Source: Citrus sinensis (taxonomy: Eukaryota > Streptophyta > Magnoliopsida > Sapindales > Rutaceae). From it: DNA of 64,000 nt. The position numbers and the translations under genes were made by a program. The DNA is taken from positions 10,290,501 to 10,354,500 of the forward strand of contig NC_068557.1 in NCBI RefSeq assembly GCF_022201045.2, read 5' to 3'. Numbering within the stretch: position 1 is the first letter of the stretch; each line of letters opens with the position of its first letter. Shown in pieces: positions 13,583 through 26,561 of this stretch. The notes below the pieces were generated by a model. That model worked only from the letters and a program-made list of their open reading frames with translations. It did no database searches and was not told where the DNA came from.

Positions 13583-14378
13583 GGGTGTGTTTGCTGTTGT
13601 TTTTTAATTGGTATTTTTGAATTTTCTTTTAAAAAATAAGAAGAATTAATTTTTAGTGAAAATAAAAAACGTTTTTGGTAATTTATTTTAAAATTAACAT
13701 TAAAAAATGAAAAAGATAAAATGTGTTTAATAGTTTATTTAGAAAATATAAATAATAAAATTGTATTTGCTATAATTTTATGAAAATTATTTTTAAATAG
13801 TTTTATGATATGTATACATTTTTAATTGTTTTTTTTTATTATTTTAGATATTTTTGAAAAAATTAATAAACAAGTAAAATAATGTAGTAATAAATATTAA
13901 TATAAAAGTATAAGTTTTTATATTATTACAAAGTCCTATTCAATGAAATATTATAGAATAATTTATAGAACGTCCATAATTATTTCAAAAAATTATTTAT
14001 TATTTTTTTTAAAAAAATTTTAAACAAAAATTATTACATAAACATAATAAAATTTACTGTATATTTATTATTTTTAAACCAAAATTTCATATTTGTATTT
14101 ATATATCTCTTTGGGCCCACAAATTTTTAATGTCAAAAAACCACAAAAGTCACCAAGTGTGGTCACCGTATAATTAATGCATGTAAAATAGAAAACAAAA
14201 TTAAGAGAATACAAATATTGTGTTTTCTTCATTTGTTAAGAAAAGTTAAAGAATGAAAATATTTCATTCTCCATAATTTCCCATTATAATTACGAAATGC
14301 CCCGGCCAAACACATTTTTTATTTTATCATCTTTGCAAAACAAAAAATGCTCAGTAAAAAACAATACCAAACGCACCC
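13583..14378. mobile_element. AT-rich MITE, about 0.8 kb
   Basis: The left end GGGTGTGTTTGCTGTTG matches, inverted, the right end GGGTGCGTTTGGTATTG, and both continue with TTTTTTA. A second inner pair, GTGTTTGG-type, appears near 14310. The flanking 8-mers GAAATTTA and TTTATTTA agree at 6 of 8, which would suit a hAT-type insertion, but this is weak. The interior is extremely AT-rich and non-coding. Confidence 0.6.
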
Positions 14379-15921
14379 TTTATTTAGTTGATCATTGGAG
14401 TTCAATTTTTGAAAATAAAAAATGTAAAAAATAATAAAATTATTATTTATTTTATAATTTTAGTAAGAAACATTTGAAGTAAACATTTTTAGAAACAATA
14501 ATTGAAAAATCACAATGTATTTTATAATTAGTGTATAATTTTGCATCAAAAGAATTTGAGATTAGGTTTTGTAGACCAATTATGCTGTTGATTTACAAAA
14601 ATGGTAGGAAATATTCGTATCCTTTAACAAATAATTAATGGACAATTTTGCACTAAAAAAATTGAGGTAGCGTTTTTTTATCTAAAATTTAAATGTATTT
14701 GATTTTTTTAAAAAAAATTGAATGGGTTTAAAAATAAATGTCTAAATTACTTTTTTTAATATATGAATATAAATGATATCTTATTTATTTTTATAAATAA
14801 AAAATATTTTAAATATGATTATTTAGCATTTATGTCCTTACAAATCAAAACAAAAAAATAATTTAGTTTTATAGTTTAAGAAATAAGTACATTTAATAGA
14901 GATATTTTTAAATATAATATTTACTTTTAATTCAAGTTTTTTTATTCAAATAAAGTCACAAAAATTTATTTTTTATTTAAATTTAAATATTTAAAGATCG
15001 AATATAAATTATAAAAAGTAAATAAATAAATTTAAGAAAAATATAAAATTAATAAAAATTTCCAACTTAAAGTATTTAACAAATAAGTACTCGTAGAGTA
15101 TTAATGGTACTACATTTGACAGCTGTAAGCTTTGTTTTTGGGTGTTCGGTGATTTTGGTCGAGTCATTGGCCCGATTGAGAGCAAATTCGATCCACACAT
15201 GATATATGTCACATTCATTATTTTACTGTACATCCCCAAATAAATTAGTTTCAATCTAATCCAACAACACGTCATTAACAAATCTATTTTATTATAAATA
15301 AATTAAAAAAAAAAAAAAGCTCGGTTACTAAAATATATGCCATTAACTTAAATCTTAAAAGAGCACTTTTTGTAGTAATCTCTGTCGACGGCTTAGTTTT
15401 GCGGCACGTGGCATTTAGATAGAGATGAAAATTTCAAATATTACAGTCCGCTGACTGTGCCACCTAATCTAACACGTGTCAGAATTTGCTAATCCTCAAG
15501 CGCTCATTGATTACTAATTTATTTTAATTTCCTCTCTTCTTTTAAAAATCAACTTTCATTATTTAATCCTTTAAAATTGTCACATCATTATGTACCTACA
15601 AAATGAGAAGTTAAAATCACGAAATAAATATAATATAAAATGTTATGGACTTAAGGTAAATGGTAGATTTTTATTTTCTCTTTTTTTAATAAGACAAATT
15701 TTTATTTTTTTTTTCCATAATTTTCAGCCAGCGTACAAAAGTTGTTATTTGTAGAATGAGACTTGTGGAGTACAACAACACTCGACCGTTTCTTCTTCTT
15801 CTTCTTCTTCAGGACGAAGTTTTTGCTTCATTCGTTCGACACAAACAAATCTTTTTCTATATTTTGAAATCAAATATTCGAGAATCAGATAGGTAGGTAG
15901 GTGAAAAAAAACGAAAATAAA
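14379..15921 (+). promoter_or_regulatory. Upstream region of the cohesin gene
   Basis: The first part is AT-rich DNA with no gene. Closer to the gene, two ACGT-core boxes occur: GCACGTGGC near 15403 and ACACGTGTC near 15473, G-box/ABRE-like. A CTT microsatellite (about 15790-15811) lies in the probable 5' leader. The open frame at 15009-15281 (-) has no recognisable motif and I do not call it. Confidence 0.4.
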
Positions 15922-18900
15922 ATGTTCTACTCAAGGTCTCTTCTCTCAAGAAAAGGCCCTTTGGGCGCCATATGGGTTGCTGCTTACTGCTTCAAAAGGC
16001 TTAAAAAAGCTCAAGTTTTTGAGACCAACATTCCCTCTTCTGTTGGTTAGTCTTTGCTTTTTCAACACTGTAATCTTTCTTGCTTTCGTATTTGTTTGTT
16101 TTGGGAAATAATGAGAGAAAATGACTCCAAAGTTGACATCTTTGGTTTTCTTTCTCATGGCTTCCTTTGAAATGTTTTCGTTGTGTAGCCTCTTTCATTT
16201 TGCTTTTTTTATTATTTTTTTTTTACGTTGTTCCTCCGTGACCAAACATGAGTTCTGTCTTTCCATTGTGTTATGTGTCTTTTTATTTGAAGGTAGAATT
16301 TTGTGTTTATGTATGTTATTTGGAGGCTCAATTTGTATTCTGTTTTGAGATTTTTGGGGTTTTAAGCGTTATTATATGCTAAATCGAATAAACAATTGTT
16401 TTTTGCCATGTGGGTGTTCTTTGAAATGGCTGAATTAGCTTGAATTCATCTTGGTTTTGTTAAAAGTTGAGTTTTGTATCTCTGTTCATTTTGCTCAGTT
16501 CTTGAAAATTCTTTGTCCTTTCCTTTCTAGTACATTCGTGTTACAACCTTAATTCTGCATTTTTTACTTGTTCAGTATTTTCAACTTTAACAGTTCATCA
16601 AATTTCTTAGTAACCTGGGGAATGTGTGTTGGTTGGTTGTAGAATTTGGTAGTTAGGGTATTGAATGGGCACAAATTTCTGTAAAAATTTTCCACATTTG
16701 TAATAGTTAAGTGGGGGTTTCCCCTGTCACAGCTCGCAGCATTCTAGAATTTGATGTTTGTTCACTTATGTAGGATTTACTAATCACAGCAAGGGTCTCA
16801 CATCAACATTTTTACATTCTAGTCTAACATTTTCAATGTAGCTTGTTATTTGTTTTTGCAAGTTGTGATTATTATCTTCTTTTTCTGACACTGCAAATTT
16901 CTACTTCCACATGCTTTTGTATCTTCCTAATTTTGATATCTTTTGCAGATGAGATTTTGGAAGAAGAATTGGATGTCATGACATACCGAGTTCTGGCCTA
17001 CCTTCTTCTTGGTTTGGTCAGGATATACTCGAAAAAAGTTGAATATCTGTTTGATGACTGCAATGATGCGGTGGTTAAGATTAACAACTTTCTGGTTAGT
17101 GAGAAAAGTATGAAAAATTTGGGAAATCTGTGTGCGCCATATTGCTCAATTACGCTGCCAGAAAGCTTTGAACTTGATGCTTTTGATCTGGAGATTCTTG
17201 AGGATATGAGTGGGTAAGTTAATGTACTCTACAAAATCAACGGGTAAACACTTATTTCTCTTTACTCGTTCCTAATATATATATATTTTTTTTTGGTTCA
17301 CTTTTTCAGTGAGAATGCCGTGCCTCTTGAACAAATCACACTTAAAGGTATTGGTTTTATTTTAAAACACTCTTTTATGTCATTTTACTTGTCTTGTATT
17401 ATGAAATTTGTCATTAATGAACAGATGGGGCTTCAGCTGCTGCGGGAAAAGATCATTATTCTCTATCAAAGGTATATTATATGTATCCGTGCTTTAAAGA
17501 TGAAGGTTCCTTCCACTTCTACGACTCTCCTTGTGTACATCTTCCCATCAGTTTTAACTTGCTTTTGTTTCTTTGACATTCACACATACACATCCATCTC
17601 TAAATTTGTATGAGATTTTTTCCCAATATGAAATCTTAAGATGATAAAATGTGTTTTTAAACCCCTCCGGTATCATTCTCTTGTTTGCTTACAAAGATTT
17701 TGAAGTCCTGAATCTGAGTAAATAATGAAATACACAGCTGAGATATTGTTACATACTTAATGTAAAATGAAAACAAAAAGCATATTTGCTGTGTCGTTTT
17801 GTAGTTTTGGTTCGAAATTTGATTAGGAGGAGAATTTCAGGAAATAACTTCTAGCATCAGAGGCATTGTTTTAATTTAACAGACATAATTGAATGACATA
17901 AAATTCTTGTACCTATTGGCTTATTTATTTTCAAAATTTTGGCTTAATGCCTCCTAATGTTACTGTAACTATAAACAATTAAAGCCTATATACAAATGTT
18001 CTTAAATGTTAATGAAATGATCAGTTATTTTATCGTTTTACTATTTACATAATGTTGAATAAAGTATGAAAACGGATAAATGTAGTGTTGAAACTGTTGC
18101 TAGATTCATCTGAGATGTATACTAATTACATTTTTTTTCCTAATTTCTTAGTATTGTTGCAAGGAATATGCTGCTTGGGATGATAGCTTTTCTGGTGATT
18201 ATTCTCCAGCCGATGAGTATGCACTAAATTCGATTTGTTATTATTAGGACTCGTAAAATGCTTTTTGTTATTTGTTTGCTATCAAGTCCAGTTAAAATTT
18301 AAATGGTTACTCTTCTGTTACATTCTTGTTGCAGCATTTTCTCATCTCACTTAATGGAGATTGGAATGGTTGTGAGTGCAACATATAGCAACTTAAATGC
18401 AAACATGGAGAATCTTCAAAGCAATAATGATGGAGGAGTGACTGAACCCATTGAACCTGTTGGTGAAAAACATCAGACCAATGAAGACATGAAGGCTGCA
18501 GAAACAGCACAATCAGAGAAGCGTTTGGAGAAGCTTCAGGATAACAGTTTTCATGGGGTTGAAGAAGAATCTCTGGACCCTATTAAATTATGTGGGAAGG
18601 ACCATCGCTCTGATGGAGAGCAGACAATGGTTCCTGATATAGCACAGTTGGAAAAAGAAACATGCCAAGCTACAAGCAAAGACATTAATAAAAATATAAC
18701 TATGCTACAAGCAAGCACAGAGAAGCTTTGTGAGCATGAAGTCCCTCAAGTATGCTCTGGTGTTGAAATGTGTTATGGGTCCAAAGAGGAGCTTCCAAAA
18801 CAGGTTGAACTGTCTGGGGAAGAGCATCATTCTAATACAGAGCAGATGAAGGTCATGGAAATATCATCACGAAATAATGAATGTCAGGTTATGAAAAGAG

Positions 18901-21518
18901 AGGATCCATTGTCTGTTACAGTTGATGCAACTCCTCAATCCAAGTTCTTAGATGCATCAGGTAAAAGAGGACTTCGGTTCTTTTAATTTTGTTGAAACAC
19001 TCAGTTGCATACCTTTTCTGAAGCACTTGTTTAAGCTGTCGACATTCTGAGTTGGAGAATTGTTATGGTATCGTTTCTTTTTCTAATCAGTTTTGCACGT
19101 CTTGTTCGTGTAGTGTTTTGAAGTTTGCTGATATTGAATGTCACAACTTGAATTCTTTAGTGGTTCTTTTTATTAGTTTCTCCTACGTAATTATCTTTTT
19201 ATGCAGGGGCCACTACACCTGAGTTCATGGTTGTCCAGACCCCAGCCACCAAAGAGTGTGCTCGGATTTCAAGGAAAAGAAAATGTTGCTTTGATGATGT
19301 GACAGTGTTTCCTAATGAGTAAGTCATGGTAACTTTGTAGTTAACCCATTAATAGAGGATGACGTTATCTTTGTGAGCTTATACTGGATGATTTTTTCTG
19401 CTCAATTTTTGTAGTGTAATGAGACAATGCATACAAGATGCAAGTGATTTGGTGTCCAAACGAAGAAAAGTTCCCCGTACTGTTCTTGCTGCTTGGAAAG
19501 CCTCTCGAATATCCAATCTTTCACAGGGTTTCTTGTTGCCTTTGCTTCCTTGTAAGTGTAATGCTATTTTTCAATTGTTTACTAGTGCTTCTTTTTATTT
19601 TTCTCTCTTTAACCTTACTTTCTGCAGGTATTTCATTGGAGCTTAGAGCCTTCTTGTGCCAAGAGAGATTAAAGATTCCGGAAACTGCTAAATCCGTGGA
19701 ACTTCTGGAACCAGAATTGCCTACTGTTCATAAATCATTGGAGAAAATGGCTATTACTTCAGGGACACCTATTGGTAGATCATCACAGAACATGGGCATT
19801 GCTCCTAATACTCGAACTGGTATATCTTTGGAGAAAACGGCAGTTGCTCCTGGTACACCCACTGGTAGATCATCTGAGAAAATGGTTGTTGCCCCAGAAA
19901 CGCCCACTGGTGGATCTTCAGAGAAAATGGTTGTTGCCCCAGAAACACCCACTGATGGATCTTCAGAGAAAATGGTTGTTGCCCCTGAAACACCCACTTG
20001 TAGATCTCCAGAGAAAAGGGCTTTTGCTCCTGATACACCCACTGGTAGATCTTCAGAGAAAATGGCTGTTGCTCCTGCTACACCCACTGGTAGATCTTCA
20101 GAGACAATGGCTATTGCTCCGGACACACTCACTGTTAAATCTTCAGAGCTGATTGCTATGACCATAGAATCTCCCATTTTCCTCTCAGTGCCATCAAGAT
20201 CATTTGAGACTCCTGAAAATGCTCACTCAATTGCTGTAGAAACACTTGCTGATTCATATGCGACTCCTGAGAAAGATCTAGCTTCAAGCAAGGATGAAGA
20301 TTTTGATCTCATTTTCATGAATGAGGTAAAGATTATGAAAAGTTGCTTCTGTCTTGAAGACAGTATATGTTGTCACACAAATTGTATATGCACCCAGCTG
20401 GCTGTATATTACTTGTGCTCATTGACATGATTTCAGGTCATTCTTTTCTTTCTCCTTGTTACGTGAAAACTGACAATTAGTTTTGTTATTCTTTTTGTTC
20501 TGTTTCAGGAGTCAAATTTTGGTGAAGTAGATAGGCAGGAATCATGTAAGGATTACTTTTAATTGGTTTCTTAAATGTGACCTTATATATGATGCCTGGA
20601 GATCGTTTTGGATGGTATATTCTGCCTAATGCAGCATTCTTATCTGAAGTTTATTTTGATTGCAGATGGATTTTCTGCAAGAACCAGGTAAGGTAGAAGG
20701 TTCTTATATCACCTAATGCTTCATTGCAAAATATCTATTCAATTTATTTGTATGTGTACAGAATGGTGGCAAAGTACTTGCATAGAAGGTTCTCATGTCA
20801 CAAGGAAAGAAGAGAGGATGAAGCAATAAAATTGTTGCCGCTTTTGGAAGGAAGAACTGTGAAAGAAACTGCAAGGATCTTTTATGAAATATTGGTATGT
20901 TCCATTTGCGTTTTAGAATCATTCTTATGTCCAACTTGCTGGGTAGTATTTTCTATGTTACAGAAATTCACTTTTTTGGTTGGCCTCATATACTATTGAT
21001 TTGAGTTACTTTCCTGGGAAAAGATCCATATTCTGCCTCGTTTCACGTTACTCTTGATGCAAATCTCTCTCTTGTTGGTAGTCATTTCTTCCATTTATCT
21101 GGTTATATAGTGTTAATTGTTCGCCATCTAAGTGCTGGTGTGATTCCATTTCTTTCCCTATTCATGGCAGTTAAGGTCTTATCATATTTGTGGGATTATA
21201 TATTTATAACTTGTTTCCGTCTTTTCCATCCCCTCCCACACGGAAATGAAAGGAAAAAGTCAACCCAAGGACATAGTTCAAAATATTGTTTCTGGGTATA
21301 GTCTTTGCTTTCTTCATCCCCAGTCAACTGATTTATCTCTCTCCAATCTATCTTAACTTTTCAACACAAATGTGATTAAGAATCTTAATGGTGTCTATAA
21401 AACAACTCTGCAGGTGTTGCAAACAAAAGGGATAGTGAATGTGAAGCAAGATGATGCCTATGGTGACATACTTGTCGTGAAAGCTCCTTGGTGGGACCAA
21501 AGCTGTGGAGCTCTTTAA
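15922..21518 (+). CDS. SYN2: Cohesin alpha-kleisin, RAD21/SCC1 (SYN2-type)
   Basis: Thirteen exons: 15922-16045, 16949-17213, 17310-17347, 17425-17471, 18152-18216, 18335-18960, 19207-19318, 19415-19551, 19628-20325, 20509-20545, 20666-20687, 20762-20894, 21414-21518; all GT/AG and in phase, about 802 residues. The kleisin closes the SMC1/SMC3 ring that holds sister chromatids. The N-terminal Rad21/Rec8 domain is unmistakable: MFYSRSLLSRKGPLGAIWVA, then YRVLAYLLLGLVRIYSKKVE (residues 1-110). The C-terminal winged helix (about 735-800) ends ...VKETARIFYEILVLQTKGIV. The middle is acidic and poorly ordered, as in all kleisins. Length and N-terminus point to the plant SYN2/RAD21.1 branch rather than SYN1/REC8, SYN3 or SYN4; that sub-assignment is from memory of the family. 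Exon 9 holds nine 15-residue repeats. I did not identify separase sites with confidence. Confidence 0.92.
19741..20145 (+). repeat. 45-bp coding minisatellite in the cohesin gene
   Basis: Nine head-to-tail copies of exactly 45 bp (15 codons), unit starts at 19741, 19786, 19831 and so on to 20101, with a decayed tenth start at 20146. The consensus peptide is EKMVVAPETPTGRSS. The three middle copies (19876, 19921, 19966) are nearly identical, while outer copies are more diverged, as expected when expansion happens in the centre. All copies keep frame with the cohesin protein. Each unit has a TP dipeptide followed by SS, so possible phosphorylation targets are repeated, but that is inference. 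Confidence 0.95.
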
Positions 21519-22311
21519 TCAGTGAAACCGCAAAGCCAAACAATAGTTTTTTGTTCAGAAATAGGATTCCAGAAGATGTCATCCTTGTCAGTGTTAGTTG
21601 AGTTGAATAGGATGTAGATGTAGTTTCTTTATACATGGAATTCTTGTATTTGGTTAGCAGCAAATTGGGCCAATTTATCAGTAGGTTTGCTTGGAAGGAA
21701 ATATGTGTCGTGAGATGTTACTAACTTTTCATAGAGAAGCTGTAGAATGTTAATCATGTTCTTAACAAATTTTTCCTGATTTATTAGGATAAGCCTAACA
21801 CCAGAAAGAGGGTCTTGATTTGTGGTAGCATCATTTTCAGTTTCTTTTTTAAAGTAATCAATAAGGACGTCTGTTTGCTGATATTAAATGATTTTACCAC
21901 AAGAAACAAATGTATGCAACAGTCAGCAAGAAACTATTGTTCGAAGAATACTCTTCAGCCATTAAATTTATTAGTGGTCTGGTCAAAATCTATTTCAGGA
22001 AAGGTAGGCTCTATTCAAATGCAATGGATTAGTTGGTTTGGCCTTTTTTTGTCAAAAGTTCTAAAGAATGATGGGTGTAATGTACTCTAAATGAGATCAT
22101 GCTTCATCGCTTGTTCAACTTTATAGTTAAGAGGACGCTCTTAAAGCATTCTGAGTTTTTCTGGGTTGAAGTTTTTCTATCCATTGTATAGATACTGTAT
22201 GCAGTTCTGGACGTTGCAAATTTGCTTGTAAATGAAGGTTTTGAGGACTTTTTGGCTAGAGATGCGAATACAATTAATTTTTAGTGATTTAAAAACAAGA
22301 GTTCTTTGTAG
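21519..22311. other. Cohesin 3' flank and intergenic DNA
   Basis: The first part is the 3' untranslated region of the cohesin gene. I see no coding gene; open frames at 21385-21663 (-) and 21815-22090 (+) lack recognisable motifs. Confidence 0.4.
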
Positions 22312-22694
22312 ATGAAGAGATGTCCGCCTTCCCACTGTAGTATGCATTTAAACTTAGCTTTTGCTGTTGCTAATTCTTGTTCTATTCTATTGGGTTTGAT
22401 TAGAGACATAATGAGGCATTTGTGTCTGACAGGAATTTCTGGACCCAAAGAGACAATAAGTGATTTCTGGCAACATGACTGGGGGTTTATTGTTGTAAAT
22501 ATGTTTGATAATAAAATGCAAGCTACCGTTTGTTGTGTTTGTTTAAAGATTTAAGTGCATTTTGCTGCAGCGATGTGTGTGTATTCTGTGATTATAAGGT
22601 TTGCATGGATGGTACGGCAACGAAACCTGCACCTTCTTGTATGACAAATGAAACAGTGCAGCTCTATCATCTCTTTCGTCGGGCAAAGGCTCAG
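22312..22694 (+). pseudogene. MPC1-like pyruvate carrier pseudogene
   Basis: A decayed copy of the gene at 31209. An exon-2 equivalent at 22433-22484 reads FLDPKRQ, then an in-frame TAA, then VISGNMTG; it is 3 bases shorter than the intact exon. An exon-3 equivalent at 22571-22694 reads AMCVYSVIIRFAWMV and then suffers a 7-base deletion relative to the intact copy, after which the LYHLFRRAKAQ part is only found in another frame. A poor exon-1 remnant may lie at 22312-22370. Intron positions are kept (AG before 22433 and 22571), so this is a DNA duplicate and not a retrocopy. Confidence 0.85.
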
Positions 22695-22955
22695 GACTCA
22701 ACATGACTGCGCGTCATATTTGATTTTCTGTGTTTATCCACTTGTTTTGATTAGTCAACATGGTCTTTTCGAACCCAAATTCTGGGTAATGAAGAATTTT
22801 ACGTTAACTAGCTTGTTTCTAATGGGAAGATGAATTGAGGCAACAATTTGGAAATTGTGGGTTCTGGCGACGAAAAATGAACCAAAAAAAAATATTGTAA
22901 ATATGATCGAACGGTTTTGTATTCAAAATTAAGCTCAAGTATAGCAGTAACTGTG

Positions 22956-23150
22956 TTTATTTGACTTATTTAAACTTTTAGTTACTGAGCTCTCCTCGTG
23001 CTCTCTTGTGACTTCTTTATTTGACTTATTCAAACTTCCAACTATTAAGTTGTTTCCACCGCGGTTGTGCTCTCCTGTAGCGTGCTTATTTGACTTATTC
23101 GAACTTCTAGCTACTGAGCTCTCCCGTAATTGTGCTTTCCCTGTAATCAT
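22956..23150. repeat. Three-copy imperfect minisatellite
   Basis: Three diverged direct copies starting near 22956, 23016 and 23086. Each opens with TTATTTGACTTATT and continues with an AACTTnnAnnTA segment and a GTGCTCTC block; spacing is 60 and 70 bases. In the minus-strand frame this gives a recurring LNKSNK peptide, but I do not think it is a real protein. Confidence 0.8.
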
Positions 23151-23246
23151 ACTTAATCAAAATTATTTTTACTTCTTGACCTTCCATATTTCTTGTTACA
23201 ACAAATAATAATGAAAGAGCAGTTCTAATACAAAGCCAAAAGTGAA

Positions 23247-23267
23247 ACACACACACACACACACACA
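23247..23267. repeat. (AC)n microsatellite
   Basis: About ten AC dinucleotides in intergenic DNA. Confidence 0.95.
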
Positions 23268-24005
23268 AAGTCAAAAGTTGAAATATATACAAATGTGTGT
23301 GTAATAATAATAACAATAATCAGAGAACATCCTCATTTTAATAAAATGAGAATATTACTAACAAATAAAAAAATATATATATTTCAATACAATCACAAAT
23401 AAAAAATTGCAGTATTTAATGTATAAAATCTATATTTTTTTAGTATTTTAATGTGCATCCTCACTTTGTTCATTAGGGTAGGACTATATATATATAATGA
23501 AAAAAAAAGACTGGAGATTAATGACTAATGCAGACAACAATTAAATATCTTGAAAAAACAAAAAACAATTAAAAGGAAGAAGAAAAGGCCATGATTTATG
23601 AAATGAGAGCATTATATGATATTTTCACAGCAAACAAATAAAAAAAATGTAGTAGTTACAAGCAAGAGATGATGAATATTCTAGGGGAAATTTACGAAAA
23701 TAACCATTAATATTTTATTATTTTTGCAATTAATCCTCTCAACTTTTTTCTATCAACATTAGCCAAACACAAGCCTTTCTTCCCAAATTACCCTTCTTTA
23801 CAGAACAAAACCAACATTGTTTCTCCCATATCGCCAAACCAAAAGCAGCTTTTCACTCTTGAATCATCAACCAACGGTGACTGCAAAAGACAACGATAAA
23901 AGTGATATCCGATCATAATTTATCCGGATCCAACACAAATCGACATCACTTAGTGGTATGAGTTATTTTCTGAACTTACTGAACTGAATCGGGTGAATCT
24001 GAATC

Positions 24006-24170
24006 CGGCGACAGGCTGCCTGTCTCAACAAAACTTGGTGCGACAGGCTGCCTGTCGCAACAAAACTTGGTGCGACAGGCAACCTGTCGCACCAAACCTT
24101 GGTGCGACAGGTGCCTGTTGCACCTGCCTGTCGCACCAAGATTCGGGCGACAGGTTGCCTGTCGCACCCA
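24006..24170. repeat. Left subterminal palindrome cluster of the Mutator element
   Basis: Five back-to-back palindromes built on TGGTGCGACAGG and its complement CCTGTCGCACCA, at about 24008, 24036, 24067, 24099 and 24145. Each can fold into a hairpin with a loop of a few bases. The cluster ends about 75 bases before the transposase start codon. A matching cluster lies at the other subterminus. Confidence 0.92.
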
Positions 24171-24245
24171 CCATTAAATACATCATTAAAACTGTATTAT
24201 TTTAATATGGCTGAAATAAATTTTTTTTTAATAATTTCAGGCTTA

Positions 24246-26561
24246 ATGGATTCAGTTGTACTTGAATTGTGTTACGATGGTTGGTGGGAGACATTAGAGA
24301 ATAACCGTATGGAGTACGTGAATGGTAAAAATCGAGCTTTTTTTGTTGGAAAAAATTATCTGTTTGATCAGTTATTGGCAAGAGTATACGAGGTGTTACA
24401 AATAAACCCTAATGACTATAGTATCACCATGAAGACAACTTTGAGGTCCAGTAACACATTATATCGTATATGTGCAATGCCCATGGATATATGCGATGAT
24501 GAAATAGTGAGGGTTGTATTGCATATGGCATCTGACGTAGCTAATTTTGGATGCATTCCTATATTCGTGATCACATCACCTCGAGTTCCAAGCGAAGGTA
24601 TTGAGCCACATGTCGATACAAAAACTTCGTTTAGAGCAAATATGTCTAGCCCCGTTAATGATGAGGAGGTGTTGCCATGGACAATATCGTTGCAACAATA
24701 TTACTCTCCAATCCACGACAATTATGACAACATTGATGATAATGGCGTTACGTTACAGGATGTTGGAGCAACGGTATTTCCAATAACAACGTCGTTGGAG
24801 CAACAATATTCTCCGTATCACAACAATGATTTTCGGGACAATGATGATTTTCATAATGAGACAGAGGGGGATAATGTTTGTGCAGAACCTTCTAATAATA
24901 TGAGGGGGGACACTCGTTTCAATAATGATGGTGATGATGGAAGAGCCGGTCCTTCGAATGTTCCATCATTTCAGCATGAGGATGAGTGTGAAGACAATAC
25001 TCCTGTGAATAACAGAGGCAATAGACCTATTCCTTCTATGGTTCGATCGAGAAGGCGAATTGACCCCCTTACAAGTGTTGCTCCAATTTTGCCTTCGAAC
25101 ATGGTTGCTCCAAGCTTTGTTAGCAGTTGTGATTCAGATGATATCAGTGTGGGTAAGCTATTTGCTGAGAAAAATGAGTTTATATTACAACTACGCAAGC
25201 AGGCATATCGGGCGAGAGAAGTTGGTCTTGAAATAGTTCGAGGCAACCCTGCAGAGTCATACAACTTGCTCCCTAAATACTCTCACGTACTAACTACAGC
25301 AAATGAGGGTACAGTCATTTACCTCGAGCAGGATGGAGATGGTAATTTCTTGTACTATTTTGTAGCACTCGGATCTTTCATCAAGGGTTTTATGCAGTAC
25401 ATTCGGCCTGTCATTGTTGTAGATGGTACTCATCTGAAGGGACTATATCGTGGAAGCATGTTCGTAGCAACATGTCTTGATGGTAACAATCAATTGTATC
25501 CGTTAGCCATTGGGATCATGGATTCAGAAAACAACGATGCTTGGGAATGGTTTATGATGAAGTTACACGGAGTGATTGGCGATAGACCTGAGTTAGTAAT
25601 TATCTCTGATTGATGCACTGCCATAAGGAGAGCCGTTCTTAAAGTATTTCACAATGCAACTTATGGTGTTTGTTTTTACCACGTCAAAGGTAACATTAAG
25701 TCTCAGTTTAGAATGTCCAAAGCTCTTTGGGATCAATTTGAGCCTGCCTTTATTAATGCAGCAAAAGCATATAGCCACGAGGAATTTAAGAGACAACTTG
25801 AAGGGTTGTGGATGATCCACTCGGGTGCGGCTGATTACCTAGAAAATAATGTCGGTACGTGTAATTGGGCAAGGTCGCAGTTTGAAGGTAGGAGGTACAG
25901 CATTCTTACCACGAACATCGCGGAGAGTGTTAATGCTTTCATGAGGGAACCTCGAAAATTTCCTGTGACTCATCTTGTTGATCACTTTAGGAAAACATTG
26001 CAGCAATGGTTTTATGATAGGAAAATTGTAGCTGAATCAATGACTACTCGGCTAACAACATGGGCGGATGAAATAGTCACTGAGAGGAGAACTATAGCTG
26101 AAAGAATGATAGTTCGGCCGGTGTCTCCGCATCGCTTTCAAGTTATAGGCGGTGGGCTTAAGGAAGGGTTGGTCGACTTGCAAAAGAGAACTTACTTCTG
26201 CAGAGTGTTCCAGCTTGATCAGCTTGTGTGTGCTCATGCAATTGCGGCCTGTCTAACACACTGGGTGGATTTTATTAACCTTTGCTCGAACTTTTACACT
26301 ACAGAATCGTTGGCGATGGCTTATGCACAACCAGTAGAGCCAGTTGGTGATGTGGCTGATTAGGAAGTTCCAGATGAAATTCAGGAGATGCAAGTATACC
26401 CACCAGTTGAGGCACCACCACCTGGCCGTCGTAAAGAGCTCAGAATACCCTCGGCTAGCGAGGACGTTGACCGGCGGACCGATGTAAGATGCGGTCGGTG
26501 TCATGAACTAGGCCATAATCGTAAGAGATGTAAGAATCTCATTGCGTCGACTCGAAGTTAG
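24246..26561 (+). pseudogene. mudrA-type (MULE) transposase with two nonsense codons
   Basis: One reading frame of 772 codons runs without frameshift from ATG 24246 to TAG 26561, broken by TGA at 25611-25613 and TAG at 26361-26363. Order: N-terminal domain (MDSVVLELCYDGWWETL), an acidic Asn/Asp-rich spacer (about residues 130-290), the MULE DDE core with VVDGTHLKGLYRGSMFVAT and VIISD, then the AESVNAFMR region, a SWIM-type zinc motif and a zinc knuckle CGRCHELGHNRKRC. The TGA replaces the residue right after the second catalytic Asp (family normally SDR; CGA to TGA). The SWIM motif has lost its first Cys (YFC where CxC is usual). Transposases cut and join the element ends; this copy cannot make a full protein without readthrough. 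Confidence 0.92.

Noticed and set aside
19728..20177. A 149-codon minus-strand and a 126-codon second-frame ORF over the cohesin repeat
   Set aside because: They exist only because the 45-bp repeat has no stops in several frames; the cohesin frame carries the conserved exons.
22935..23150. A minus-strand peptide with repeated LNKSNK
   Set aside because: It follows from the imperfect minisatellite and has no other support.
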